64,000 bases of DNA. Source: Whalleya microplaca (lineage: Eukaryota > Ascomycota > Sordariomycetes > Xylariales > Xylariaceae). The DNA lies in assembly GCA_022497155.1 (NCBI GenBank), contig MU385713.1:1449494-1513493 (forward strand). Reading direction: 5' to 3'. Made by a program: the position numbers and the translations under genes. The notes under the pieces were generated by a model. The model searched no databases and was not told where the DNA came from. It saw nothing but the letters and a program-made list of their open reading frames with translations. Below are positions 35,683 to 48,559 of this stretch, piece by piece; position 1 is the first letter of the stretch; every line of letters begins with the position of its first letter.

Positions 35683-36354
35683 ATGAGTCGCTTTCCCCCT
35701 ATCCCAGAAACCGAGCTCAGTGATGCTCAAAAGAACACTGAACACGGCATTGCAGACTTGTTCTCTCGGTTCCCAAGCCATCTCGTGCAGAGGAACGATG
35801 AGGGTTTGGTATATGGACCATATTCCTCGCTATTGTACATACCCCTAGATGAAAACACACGGTGTGTTCTACTAACAGTTTGACGCAGTTACACCGAAGA
35901 CATTTCCGACCCATGGTTTGTCCTTGCCTCCAAAGTCATGCGCCAGCAGCGTTTCACGTTCAAGGAAAAGGAACTTTGTATTCTTGCAGTCCTATCTGAG
36001 TATGATGTCCCATACGTGCACTACGCCCATTCCGAAATCGCCCTATGCGCTGGCTTCACAAAGGAGCAGGTGCAGCAGGCGGTTCACGGCAAGCTCCCCG
36101 GTGACCTTGACAATCGGGAAGCGGCCGTGTATAGCCTGGCACTGACACTGGCAAGGCTACATGGGCCGCTAAGTGATGAGAGTTTCGAGCAGGCAAGGGA
36201 AATTTTGGGGCGGGATGGGGTCGCTGGCGTTGCTCATGTCGTGAGTGGCTACGTTTATGTCGCTATGTTGTCCAACATTAGTGATGCCGGTGCGCCAAAG
36301 GCAGGAGAGGGCATGTTTCTGGCAACCAAGAATCCAGATTTGAGCACTAATTAG
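35683..36354 (+). CDS. Carboxymuconolactone decarboxylase (CMD/AhpD-like) family protein
   Basis: Predicted 205 residues from exons 35683-35834 and 35889-36354. The intron (GTACAT, CTACTAAC branch site, ACGCAG) is 54 nt and gives YSSLF-YTEDISDPWF, then a helical domain with FTFKEKELCILAVLSEYDVPY, YAHSEIALCAGFTKEQV and REAAVYSLA, the pattern of fungal CMD-like proteins of about 200 residues. The catalytic CxxC of AhpD peroxidases is not present, so a redox-active peroxidase role is unlikely. Such proteins recur in fungal polyketide clusters, where some act in dehydration, decarboxylation or ring formation; the reaction here is unknown. It converges on the synthase gene, with only 135 bp between the two stop codons. 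Confidence 0.85.
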
Positions 36355-36489
36355 TTTTCACCGGCAATATGTTATCTCTTTTGAAAATACACTACGAAAA
36401 GAAGCTGTTGAGCCAAAATATGGCACGAAAAAGTCGTTCGAGCTCCTCCACAATCCCAAAGATGAAGTGATTGAAGCTCAAGCAAAGAG

Positions 36490-39400
36490 CTAAGTAGAAA
36501 CTCTAGCTGCCCGCCATTCGCTGGTAATGAAATTTCCAAGCGCCACAATAGACATGTCTCCTAGGATGTCAAAAATTGCCACATCCACCGCAAACTGCTT
36601 CATAATCCAATTGCGCAGATACACCGCGCTCAAAGAGTCGGCGCCAGCCATGTGCAACGGCTCTTCCAGACTGATACTTGCTCTAGTGGTCAAGACAAGA
36701 CTACAAATCTGATCTGCAATAGCACCAGCAACGATCTCGCACATCTCTGCAACGGAGCCCGCTTCGGCCAAGGAATGGTTGAAGTTGGTGACTCCGCCAG
36801 TGTCGCCTTCCGGCTCCTCGTTACTGTCTCGCTGACCGAGCATCTGGCTCCAGAAAGGATGGGAGAATGCCGGCGGGAAATTGGCCCCGCGCCGGTCTTT
36901 CAAGGAAGGATTGATAATCCCTGAAATAATCTGCGACGAAATATCCCCTATGTCGAGGTGGGAATCACAGAAATAATCGAAGAGATCCAAAACTTCAGAC
37001 TCAGAGAGCATAGTATAGACGTTCTCCGCAGCAAGCCGCTCCGCTAACCCTTCGGTTTGGGCTAGCAACCCGCCGGTGGCAAGAAGGCCAAGATCTAGGG
37101 AGACCGCCTTTTCACCGATTGAAAGACGGTATCTAGCCAAAGCATCTTGATAGGTATTCCCAGCAGCGTAGTTGATCTGGGTTGCTTGGCCCATGATACC
37201 AGTGATAGAGGATGTCAGAATGAAGAAGTCCATCCCCTTCGGAAGAAGCTCGTGCAGGTTCCAAGAGCCGTAAACCTTGGGATTGACTGCCACTTGCCAA
37301 TCCTCAAAGCTCATGTTTTCGTACATAATGTCCTTTTCACCGTGTCAGTATATAATCAGGGCCAACTCAGTGGCCTACTCACCTTGAGAGCGCCAGCAGC
37401 TTGGACACACCCTTTGATAGCAGGCATATCTTGGATTTGCTGGAGGGCAGCTTGAAGTGACGAGTGGTCCGCAACGTTGCATAAAGGTGTGCGAACTTTG
37501 ACACCAAATTCCTGTAAGTCTCGAACAGTTGTCATGGCTGCCTCGCTGCGCGGGCCGGAGCGGGAAAAGAGAATTAGGTTCCGAGCGCCACGACTCGCCA
37601 TCCATCTAGCTATACATTGTCCCAGATCCCCCAGGCCGCCTGAGATGACATAACTTGAGGACGGGTCAAACAACTCCCTCGTTTCAGAGAGTTTGTACGT
37701 CTTCAAAGAAAGAGTTAGCTAAAGGTACAGTACAAGAAGAATATGGTACCTACACGTATCTGACTTCGGTCATCAAATCTAATGACAATACGTTCCTCGG
37801 GCGCAAGGCCTCTTGCAGAAGCAGCGACCGTCTCAATATTAGAAAGGTCAATGGTCTTTATTTGAAGGGGGAGGCTTGTAAACGTGTCACTGAGCTTCGA
37901 AAATGGCATTCCCAATCGATCAAATCGGTGCTGTAGCACTTCTATGATATCCACGGTCTTGAAGCCAACCGTAGCTGGTAACTCAACGCAATTGATCGGA
38001 ACATCATTTCCTTCAAATGATGTCCTGATGCTCAAAATCTGGCCGAACTTAGAAACACCCTCAATGAGTTGGGTTATATCAGTGTTCGCGAAATCCAAGA
38101 CGAGGTTGGCTCCTGAATTAAAACATGATCGGACAGATTCTGCAAAGCAAGCTTCCTCGAGCCTTTTAACTCCGTTGAAATAAGACCTCTCGCCTCCGGT
38201 GGCCGGTGCTGTAGTGCAAAGCATCGGGGTGTACTTCTTCAGCACGTCGAGCATCGCCCTCCCGAGCCTCGTATCACCCCCTCGCACGACGACTACATCA
38301 TCATGTTGAATTCTGACCTCTTGCGCTAGATAGTTGGCAATTATATAGTCCTGGGGCAGTGTGGAAGCTTCTTCAAAGGACAAGGACTCAGGTATTTTGA
38401 TGACGAAACTCCGGTTTGTTCTGCTAGTGGAGTGAAGTATATCGGTACCGTAAGCACAGACACGATCTCCTACAGTGAAATCGCAGCTGGAGCCGACCTT
38501 AGTTACGAAGCCAGCACACTCTCGACCGATAGTAAGGTTGGAAGCTTTGCCCGTGATGACTGAAATATCGGCTGGATTGAGCGCGACGGCTTTAATTTCG
38601 ATTTCAACTTCATCGGGACCGACAGAATTGCGGCCATGGCTATCTTCTATAATTCGCGGTGGCCGGTAACTGCCTACATCGTGAAGAATAACTCTAAAAG
38701 GCTTTGCATCTTTCGTGCTCTTTGTGGCGAGAGTCTCTCCAGAAAGCCTTTCTGACATCGCTTCTTTGAATAAAACATTCTCGTATATCCGGCTCAGATT
38801 TAGAGCCCCATCTTGTACGGTATAATCCTCGGGTTGCTCAAAGGATTCATTCTTGAGAAGACTCTTCAAAGCCGAACCAATCAGCTTATAGTCATTTGCG
38901 CGTGAATCAGAGTTTTTCTCCAGGGCTAGGGTGGATAGAGTGGACTTGATGTTTTCGATCCGGAAAACCCTTGCAAAGCCGTGTATCATCCCGTGACTTG
39001 GGTCAACGAAGGGCCCACTTCCCTTGGATATCCAAAGAACCTTCGAAGCACATGAAAGCAAGTGCTTGAGTGATGAAAAGCTCCTTTCATCCAGGCGGGA
39101 TAGAATAGCGCTTTCTAAATCGAATAATGTGATGACAATCTCGGAAGACGAAATGCATCCCTGAAAGCTGGTCAAGTCTATGCGCATTACACCATAGCCT
39201 TCGGCAGAGAGTCCTGAAAACAAAATGTCCGCCATTTCTGCTTGCATACTTGAGTCAGGTTCGAGCGCGATAGTTACTTCGGGGAGTACAGTAGTCTTCA
39301 CGTCCCCGAATTCAACTGCGGTTGCACAAATGATGCTCATTAAATGAGATTCCTCATCGGCGAAGTCGCGAAGGATAAAGTCTGCACCAGAGAATCCATT

Positions 39401-42400
39401 ACGGCGCAGTAGGCTATTCCAAGCTTCCTCGCTTAGGAGTGGGCTCATCACACGACCGTCGTCTGTATCTGGCCACCATCCTGGCAACAAACCGAAGACA
39501 AACCCGACCTCGATTCGCTCCGGGTGTATGTATTCGTGGAGAAGTAGCTTGCCTTCTGTTCTCATCAATCTCCTCAAACCTTTCAGTGTGCGATCAAGGT
39601 CTTTAGTGACATGGAGAACATTGGATGCCGAAATAATATCGAAGGTTTCTTCTTTGAACCCCTGAGTCAGGGGGTCTTGCTCCACATTCAGGGTAGCAAA
39701 TTTTAGCTTGTGGCCGAGGCCAGGAAAACGTACCCGAGCTCTTTCAAAGAATACCGGGGAAATGTCTGTATAACAATAGCTATTGAAGCTCCCTTTCGCA
39801 CCGGTGATGACGTTTGAAGAAATTCCCTTGAGAACATGCTCAGTGAAGGATCCAGTGCCAGCACCGATTTCCAAAAAGTCCATGTTGGGGTACTTGAAAG
39901 TAAGGTCTTTTAAGTAAAATTGAAGTTTATGAAAGCATGTTGAGCTTTCCAACAATCGTCTGTAGAACTTTTCAACAAGATCATCTTCGAAAATCAGTTT
40001 CACCATGTCAGACTTTCCCTGCAAGATGTCCAAGGCGCTATCAGCCACTCTAAGAAAGAATTCTCCTAGAAAACCTTCTTTCGCGACGCTATGTCGGAGT
40101 GAATTTTTATTTGCGGCACAATTGTGAACTGTATCCAGTTGCCATCCCATCCAGTCTACATATCTCTTCAGGTACGGTTTTGTAGAATCGATGCCTGTTT
40201 CTTTGATGTCGTTGCATAGTTCTTTCATCACGGAGTAAATATAGTGCCTCAGGTTATAAAAGAAGTCTCTTGGGCCTAAAGGATTTGAACCATGGATGGA
40301 GTCAAGTCGCCTCAGAATTTCTCTCCCTGGGAGAGTCTCGACATCCACACCGGTCTTGATACCACACCAGAATTTGCGGTATTCAACCGCTTCTTCATTA
40401 CTCTCGACAGAAGCGATGATGGTTGTTTGCAGACCCTCAAGTACCAACCTAACATGTTCTCTGTTATTCGCCAGTGCAAACCCAGAGTATAGCTTGGTTC
40501 TTGAGGTCTCACCCTCAAATTTTGCTGAAGCTTGGACAGACATATATGACGGGCGCAAACCTTCGGCCGAGATCCAAAGCTTATCAATACGAGATATAGC
40601 CTGTGTCGGAATGATTTTATTGCCACCACTCAAGGATACCAATGCAAAATGTAAAAAAGAATCAAGTGTTCCGGGATGGATAATGAACGAATTGCCGGCG
40701 CTAGAATCACTGAGTGGGCTATTCAGGCTTAGGACTGAAGTGGCTGTTGCAGCGCCATCGTGATGCACCGACATGATCCCTTGAAACGAAGGCCCGTAGT
40801 GGAAACCGTGTTTGGCGAGATTGTCGTAAATGGCTGGTGAGTCGAAGACCTCATTGCAATACTGATCTCTCGATTCAAAACACCGCTTGTAGTAGCGGGA
40901 TTTCTGCCTGTTCTCTTTGACGCACGATTCCGAATCGTAGTGCACTTCGATGGTCCCAGAGCAGTTCTCAGTCCAATGACTGGAAGTGGCCGAATGAACA
41001 GAAAATGCCCAATGCGAGTTTACGGTTATAGGGGTTTTCAAAGGTCTCAATTGCAACCTTGTCTCCAAGTCGGTAGAATCGGATGGAACTGCTAGGGCGG
41101 ACTCATATCGAACGTTGCGTAATGTGAATCCAATCACCTTTTGATGCTGGTTGTTAAGCTGTGAAGCCCCTTGAATAGCCATCACAACCATGGCAGAAGC
41201 CGGATAAATTGCTCTCCCATTCAATTTATGGTCCAATAGCCATGTCATATCCGCAACTTGAACATGGCATCGCCAGCGAGGTTCTAGTGGATTCAAATCA
41301 ATGCTAGGAGAACCCAAAAGCTCAACGTTACCGTGTGCTCTGAGTCGATAATTCTGAACCAAGGGGCTTTCAGACCAGTACCTCGTAGAGTGGTCGAATG
41401 GATATTGCGGTGCGTCGATAAGAGAAATCCGTGCTCCTTGCAAAGATGGCTCTGGGTCATTCACGCGCCGTAAATCGATGGACATACCACCACAGTGCAA
41501 CTCCCCTAGTAGCTGTAAGAGAGTAAGTGAAGCAGATTTCCCACGGTATAGCGAGGACATATATTTGATTTCCTTCTTCCGAGGTATATCGTTGATTGTC
41601 TCCTGAATAGGAAGCCGTAAAGCTGCATGGGGCCCAATCTCGACGAGGTTGTCAACGACAATTGCTTCGCGGTGGCTACCGTCAATCTTCTTACGAAGAG
41701 ACTGATGTGAATCCCTGCAGAGCCTCTTCACAGCCTGTGAGAACAAAACAGGGGACACCAGGTTAGCCGTCCAGTAGCTTGCTTCACAAGCTCTCTCTTT
41801 GGTTAGAATAGTTCCTGTGACAGACGAAACCATTTTGATGTCGGCTATGGGTTTAGGAGATTCAAGGGTTCCAAGGTGTCTCAAACAATCAGCAACAATC
41901 AGACCCATTTGATGGCAGTGATAAGCAACAGGAACACGTAGTCGGCGTGCGAAGATACCTTCCCTCTCGAGAATTTCTCTAAGTCTCTCAATCTTAGATT
42001 CCTCTCCCGATATTGTTGTATTACAGGGACTGTTAATACAACTGACCACCAGATCATCTGATATAGTCATAGAATCGGTGGCAAGCCTGTCGAAATAGGC
42101 AGATACTTTCTCCGGAGGCACTGCCACGGCTAACATTGCTCCTCGGAAGGGACTTTTCTCGGGAATTGTAGCAACAAAAAGGCCCCGGTAATAGGCAACA
42201 CGTAGAGCAGATTCCCGTGTCAGATACTCTGCGCAATATCTTTTCAGCTGTTAGTGATAATACCCTAGCGGTAGTATAAAGGGTAAAGTGTGTGTCTTAC
42301 GCTGCAGCAATTTCACCCATCGAATGGCCAACTACTGCCACCGGACTGATACCAAAGGATTTCAAGAGGTCAACTAATCCCATCTGAACGACTGCAGTCA

Positions 42401-44336
42401 GAGATTGAGCGAGATCAGGGCGATCGATCATCGATTCTTCCTTGTCTTTTAAAAGCTCCTGTGCAAATATGAAAGTTAGTTCTCATTTAATCGCTTTTCG
42501 GTGCTGTGCAAACTTATCTTGAAGAGACCAGCAGCAACCAAGCTTCTTGAGTGCCAATTCCGCTGTTTGGATACTCCCGGCGAATTCTGGATACATAAGC
42601 AGTTCACGGCCCATAGCATACCATTGAGCGCCCTGACCAGTGAATACAAATGCTAAGCGGGGAGGTTGTTTCGGTGTGTCTACCGGGACAGAAGCAAGCT
42701 TTGCCAAAGATCGTAGATCTCCGAGAGATGAGACAACTGCAAAGGATTTTGACAATAATGCGCTCCGTCTAGAGTCAAGGGTATAAGCAATATCATGAAC
42801 AGACAGTGATAGTGTCATGTCAAGCCTCTTGGAGCAAAACTCCTCCCACCTGGTAACAGTCGCTCGAGTAGCGGTCCCAGTAGTAGCGGACCAAACGAAA
42901 AGCTTCGGAAACTCTACTACAGGTATTTCGGCCCGGGGATATGGATCGGCTATGTTGAAGTTCACTACTAAACCTTTACGCCTTAAGTAACTGGAAACAT
43001 CGTCGATGACAATGTGGGAATTTGTCCCGCCGTATCCGAATGAATTGATAGATGCCCTTCGAACCTCACATGGAGGCCAAGTTGTGCATTCTGACGGCAA
43101 AGAGATCATGTAGTCGTAGGATGCAAGCCTTCGGTTTATGGATTCAAAATTGGCGTTTGGCGGTATTATGCCCGATTCCACGACCAGGATCGCTTTAATC
43201 AAGCCCGCAATCCCGCTAGCCCCTTCGAGATGGCCGATATTTGTTTTGACTGAGCCGACGTATAGGGGGTCTGACGAGTTTCGGTGCTCATTGAAGCACT
43301 CTGCAATGGCACCAACCTCTGCTGGGTCTCCTATCGCGGTCCCAGTTCCATGTGCCTCGAAGAATCTGGTATGCTCCATGCTCAAGCAGGCCCGTTGGTA
43401 CGTTTCGCGGATGAGTTGGGCTTGAGCCTTTGGGTCAGGTTGGGTGATTCCAGGGGTTCGGCCGTCTTGGTTGGTACCGGAAGCTCGTATAATGGCCCGT
43501 ATAGGATCGTTGTTCCGGAGTGCATCGGAGAGCCGCTTTAATACAGCGACACCGACACCTTCTCCGCGGGAATAGCCATTTGCACGGTGATCAAAGGCAA
43601 AACATCGACCGTCAGGTGATAGCATTTGCATGTTACTTAGAATAGTGCTGTAGTCGGGATCCAGTAATATATTACAACCAGCCACAACACCCATGTCTGT
43701 GACGCCGCGGTGTAACAGCTGACAAGCAAGATCGACAGCCATAGCACTACTAGAACATGCTGAGTCCAGATTTACAGAAGGCCCACGGAGATCGAAGAAC
43801 CAGCTGAGGCGGTTTGCGAGCATAGATTGCGTAGCCCCAACTGCTGCATATGGGGGTAGCCGCTGAGAGTCCTTCAATATCTGCTGCAGGTAATCGTTCG
43901 TAAAGCATCCAGTGTGGACGGAAGTCCTGGAGCCCTTTATGTCTTCAAGTCGCATACCCGCGTTTTCGAATGCTCTGTATGCTGTCTCAAGAAGGATGCG
44001 TTGCATCGGGTCCATGGCAGAAGCCTCCGTAGGAGTTAGGGAGAAGAAATTGGCGTCAAACAAACCGAGATCCTCCTTAATGAAGTGGGCACAACGCGTG
44101 CGAAGAGCATTCCGTTGACTTGTATGATGGAATGCGTCAATGTTTAAACGGTCCGCTGGGAACTCAGTCATGGCGGTCCGCTTTTCCAGGAGCATGGCCC
44201 AGAATTCCTTCTCTGAAGAAGCATCTTGAGGGAACTTAAGGGAGAGCCCGCATACCGCAATGGGCTCCTCCCGGGAGGAAAGAGGTCTAGTCATCATTGA
44301 ATAGCGTTCGATAATAGGAGGTTGTAAAGATGACAA
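36490..44336 (-). CDS. Highly reducing type I polyketide synthase, KS-AT-DH-cMT-ER-KR-ACP
   Basis: Predicted 2,540 residues from exons 44336-42519, 42458-42301, 42239-37754, 37700-37383 and 37332-36490. KS: Cys194 in DSACSSS, His329 in EAHGTGT, His369 in [16 protein letters not shown] near 566-571 and nucleophile Ser652 in GHSMGE. DH: His996 in LLDHKLNG and Asp1185 in HPGTLDS. C-methyltransferase: EIGAGTG near 1449-1455. ER about 1845-2130, with [10 protein letters not shown] at about 1979-1988 in place of the normal GGVGQAA-type motif. KR: GGLGDLG near 2175-2181, YAAGN Tyr2315. ACP: GADSLS, Ser2493. No thioesterase or release domain. Introns 2-4 are canonical GT-AG. Intron 1 (42459-42518) has a good branch site and acceptor, and removing it joins WSLQ to ELLKDKEES, but its donor reads GATAAG rather than GTAAG, and read through it contains a stop. 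The protein would make a reduced, C-methylated polyketide in the cytosol. Confidence 0.94.
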
Positions 44337-44792
44337 GTAAAGAAGTTGTTAAGGGCAAAGGCCCTACACCGTACGAATTGCGGCTTAGAGATTGAAGGTT
44401 TGTGCATTCCTTGAAGGCAACGTGCTTAACCTAACAGCTGATTTGTGGATAGTTTTGATCAATTCGTTACAGACAACAACATCGGAGGACTATGTCATAG
44501 TATTCAGGCTGATGGGAAAAGAAAGGTAAACTTGGTACTCTATTATGTAGTCAATCCTTTGGCCTCACCCCCAATGTAGGTTAATCATATACAAGTGACT
44601 AATAATCTGCCTTGCATGTCTCTCTAGAATAGAACCAACAAGCGATACGCTGTAGGAGCGTCTAGCGGTGACCAGGCTTCGTATGAAGGAAACGTATAAA
44701 GACCATGCAAATTACCAACAAAGTCCTTTGAAGGCATCAGAGTCATCGGCACATTCAACCCGGCTTGCAACACAGGACTGAGGAAAATCAAA
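44337..44792. promoter_or_regulatory. Bidirectional promoter of the polyketide synthase and FSH1 hydrolase genes
   Basis: 456 bp between the divergent start codons. A TATA-like CGTATAAAG lies at about 44,692-44,699, roughly 95 bp before the hydrolase start. No copy of the palindromes found at 35.4 kb is visible. Divergence from one promoter suggests co-expression of synthase and release enzyme. Confidence 0.5.
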
Positions 44793-45621
44793 ATGCACTT
44801 TCTTTGCCTCCACGGTGCTGGGACCAACAGCAGGGTAAGTCATCGGAGGCTGTGAGAGCCTTGCCAACCGGAACTAACAGCTAACATCAACTCGGCAGAT
44901 TTTCGAGTTGCAAACAGGTAAGTTGGAAAATGCTGCGTGGTGTAGTGTGTGACTTGATACTAAAAGGGGCACAGCAGCACTACGCTACGAACTCGGCGGC
45001 GACCACACATACACGTTTGTCGAAGGAGTAGTATCACAGGACAAGGCACCTGGTACGCGTAATTACCAATTGAGTGTTATCTTATGTCTGAGACTAATGC
45101 AGATATTAGGGATCGAGAGCATTGCAGCCTCAGAGGATTTGTGCTTTGCTTACTATAAGCCACATTGTGCAAAGTCGTTCAGCAAAGCCGTCATGGATTT
45201 AGAAACATTCCTCAAGACCGACGGACCATTTGATGGCGTAATGACCTTCTCCCAAGGGGCCTCTTTGGCGTCTGCCATCTTGATTGAGAGTTTACGGCTC
45301 CACGAATCAGGTCTCCGATGTGGAGTCTTCTTTTGCGGGAGGCTGCCTTACATTGATGCGGGGACGCCACCCCCTTGCTCTCCACACACCGCCACCCCTG
45401 GTGCGAGTGCATGGGAAACGATCGATATGCCGACGGTTCACATTTGGGGAGCTAAAGATAATATCGAACCCGGTCAGTCTTTGGCGCTTAGCAAGTTGTG
45501 TTGCCCGGAACAGAGACACGTACATATTCACAGTGGGGGCCATGAAGTGCCAGGGCCCAGAGACAAGGAAGGCCTAGTGGAGTCAGCGAATGCGATAAGG
45601 AAGATGTTGTTGCAGCTCTGA
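44793..45621 (+). CDS. FSH1/LovG-type serine hydrolase, probable polyketide-releasing thioesterase
   Basis: Predicted 216 residues from exons 44793-44834, 44899-44917, 44975-45052 and 45110-45621; the second exon is only 19 nt. The joined N-terminus MHFLCLHGAGTNSR-IFELQTAALRYEL is the family's opening strand and oxyanion loop. Nucleophile Ser94 sits in TFSQGAS (usual GFSQGA, with Thr replacing the first Gly), Asp163 in WGAKDN, and His191 in SGGHEVP, completing an alpha/beta-hydrolase triad. FSH1 proteins near highly reducing synthases, such as LovG of the lovastatin pathway, hydrolyse the ACP-bound product. The synthase here lacks a thioesterase domain and shares its promoter with this gene, which supports that role. 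Product release is inferred; an ester hydrolase acting later is possible. Confidence 0.9.
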
Positions 45622-46007
45622 TGTATTGGTCATGCTGGCGGCAAAGGTGCTATTGATACGCATAGGATCAGTCTGTACTCACCGAGAATATTTTAGCGTA
45701 GGATCAGTCTGTACTCACCTAGAATATGTTACGTTACGACACCATAAAGTGTTAGAATGTGACTGTAAGCGATGTATATATGACATGTAAATGAGCGAGG
45801 CAGCATGAAGGTATGGTAGTACACAGGCAACTTGGAGCAGAAGATGCTTACAGAGACGGAAAGGATGATGTTGGTGGTCTGCGGTCGGGAAGATATCCGG
45901 GTCAGCTGTCCCCACTTGTGCCTTGCGTTTAGGAATGAGGCAACTGTGGGAGAAGACGTTCGTGGGCTGTTAAGGGTGTGTAGTTTCTAAGTTCTGAGCT
46001 AATCTAA
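45622..46007. repeat. 3' flank of the hydrolase gene with a 36-bp tandem duplication
   Basis: 45,663-45,698 and 45,699-45,731 are two copies of TAGGATCAGTCTGTACTCAC followed by an AT-rich tail, with period 36. The rest up to the Harbinger insertion at 46,008 has no gene. Confidence 0.75.
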
Positions 46008-47660
46008 GGCCGTATTTACCAAAATCTTAGGACTGCCACCACTGAGCTCCACATATACAAATCGGCCCATATAAATTACATTACTGATCAGGTAACTACC
46101 GAGATGTATTGTAGACCTCCTTAAGCACTGCCACCGCTATAACCATCGGCTTACTGCTACTTTTTCAGGTCACCTTAAATTACTGCTTGTTATTAAATTT
46201 AAGCGTTTATTATTACTTTCTTACGTTATTTTGCGTTATTTTATGTTATATTATATTATATTACGTTTTAAAACCTTTTATAAACAATTAACGATATTAT
46301 TAATTTAAAACCTTTCCTTTTAGCTTATTAAAAACAGTTAAGCTATTAAATCACAATTCCCTAAAAGTTAGGAAATTAATAATAATTTCTTAAAAGCTAA
46401 ACTCGAGAAAAAGTAAAACAATCCTATTATTATTACTAAAAATAAAAGTTTATAGCTTTAAAATAATAATACTTAATTATTTTTATTTTCTCGTTAAAAT
46501 ATTATAAATAGCTTAATAATAAAGGCAAACGCTATTACTACCGCTACTAATTATCGACTAATTAAAAATATTATAAAACTAATTTTATATAATCCTATAA
46601 TAATAAATATTATTAATAACTTTTTTAAATTTTTATTACATTATAAACCATATAATATAATATAGCCGAATAAATTTACCGATACCTTTATTATATTATT
46701 TATAAAAACTCGTTATTTTAATATTTTAAATAATAAAATACTCGATTATCGAAAAAGCTATTTTTTATTATAAAAGTGAATAAAACCTTATCTCCGTAAC
46801 TATAATTTTTTTATCTTTTTAAATAAAACCACTAATATAACGTTTAATACTAAATATAACTCCGAAAAATAAAAATTTAAACAGTTTAATACCTTTTTAA
46901 ACACACTAATAACCGGGAATAAAAAAAAGTTCGATAATTACACAAAAACCTTCGATATAACTCGTTAGTATTAAAAATAATAAAAACGCAGAAATTTAAG
47001 CTATAAATAATTAAAAAATAACGGGCTTTTATTTTAAAAAATATATTAATTATTTCGGTTTTAATATAGCTACCGGAAAAGCTGCTTATAAACTATATAT
47101 CATTTAGCGTAATATTATTTTAACGTTTTAACGCCGGCTTAAAAATAAAATCAAAAATATAAAAAAAGTCGGAAACGTTAATTAAAATATAATAAAACTT
47201 TCCGTAATAGCAGCGATCCCGTAAAATACTAGTAATAATAACGTAAAAAAGTCAGTATTAAGCTTAAAAATAAAAATTCGATTTATTAACACACTAGCGT
47301 CACGTAATTTGTCAGTTTCACTTACGGTAGTAGCGGAGTTATTAACTCCTACTATCTCTCGAAAAAAAAAGCAATTAAAAAAACATTTAAATAAAATAAA
47401 TAATTTCCTAAAAAAATCTATAACAAATAAATCGATAATGCTAAAAAAAGCACGGGAAGCTCTTTAGTTTATTAGCTAATTAAATCTAAAAATATCTAAT
47501 AAAATTAAGCTAAAAAAACGGCTAATTTATAATAAACCTAACTATATAGCTTTATTAGCTATAAAGAATAACGAAAAGAAATTTTAAGCTTATTATAATT
47601 TACTAATAAAAAAAAGTAGTTAAATATATATAACTAAAAGAAGTATTATTAAAAAAAAAA

Positions 47661-47812
47661 TCAATTATAGCTATTTTTTATTATTAAAAATAAATAAATC
47701 GATTATAGCTATTTTTTATTATTAAAAACAAATAAATCAATTATAGCTATTTTTTATTTTTAAAAACAAATAAATCGATTATAATTATTATTTACTATTA
47801 AAAATATATAAT
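47661..47812. repeat. 38-bp tandem repeat, four copies
   Basis: Units begin TC(A/G)ATTATAGCTATTTTTTAT at 47,661, 47,699, 47,737 and 47,775. The last unit is the most diverged. They lie inside the RIP-mutated Harbinger element. Confidence 0.85.
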
Positions 47813-48559
47813 TTAATTAAAGGTATAAAAATTTTTTTTTCTTTTATTAAATAAAAATCCGAATATTAATTACTTTACCCCTAAAATATAATCTATATTT
47901 AGTTTTAATAATTTCCTTATTAAAACTAAATATAATTAAATATTTTTTATAATCTTAATATATATATTTAATTATAACTATTAAGTCACACTTATTACTG
48001 CCTTTAATTTTAATTTATTTTTATATATATAATTAATTTTAATTAAGTTACGTATTTTTTTAACCATATTTTTTTAACTTTTTTAATAGCAAAAAACAGC
48101 TATAATTAATCTCTTTCCCTTTAATAACACCTCTTTAATAATACTTTTAATAACGCCGTTTTTTTAACAACTTCGATTAATTAACGCGCCTTTTAAATTA
48201 CCACAATTTTTGCCTTAAGTAAATATAATAATCCTGCTATATTTTTTTTATAATAACCTCTTTTAATTAATTATAATTATTTAAAATTGCCTTATTTATA
48301 AGTAAATTAAAAAGTCTTTTATTAGCGCTTTTTTATTATGCCGGTACGTTATATTCGGTTATAAATATTATAATATCTTTATTTTCGACCTTATTAAATA
48401 TAAACTTTATTAACGCTATAAAGTTATAAATCGCCGTTAAAATATATATAAAAAAAATCTAATTAGCAATTAAATATTTAAACGCGCTACTTTTAATAAT
48501 TTTCTACCTTTTTTTTAGCGTTTTAAATATTCTTTTAATTATTATTTTTAATAAGCTGT

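Noticed and set aside
47661..47812. CRISPR-like spaced repeats
   Set aside because: Units are contiguous 38-bp tandem copies without unique spacers, in a fungal transposon.
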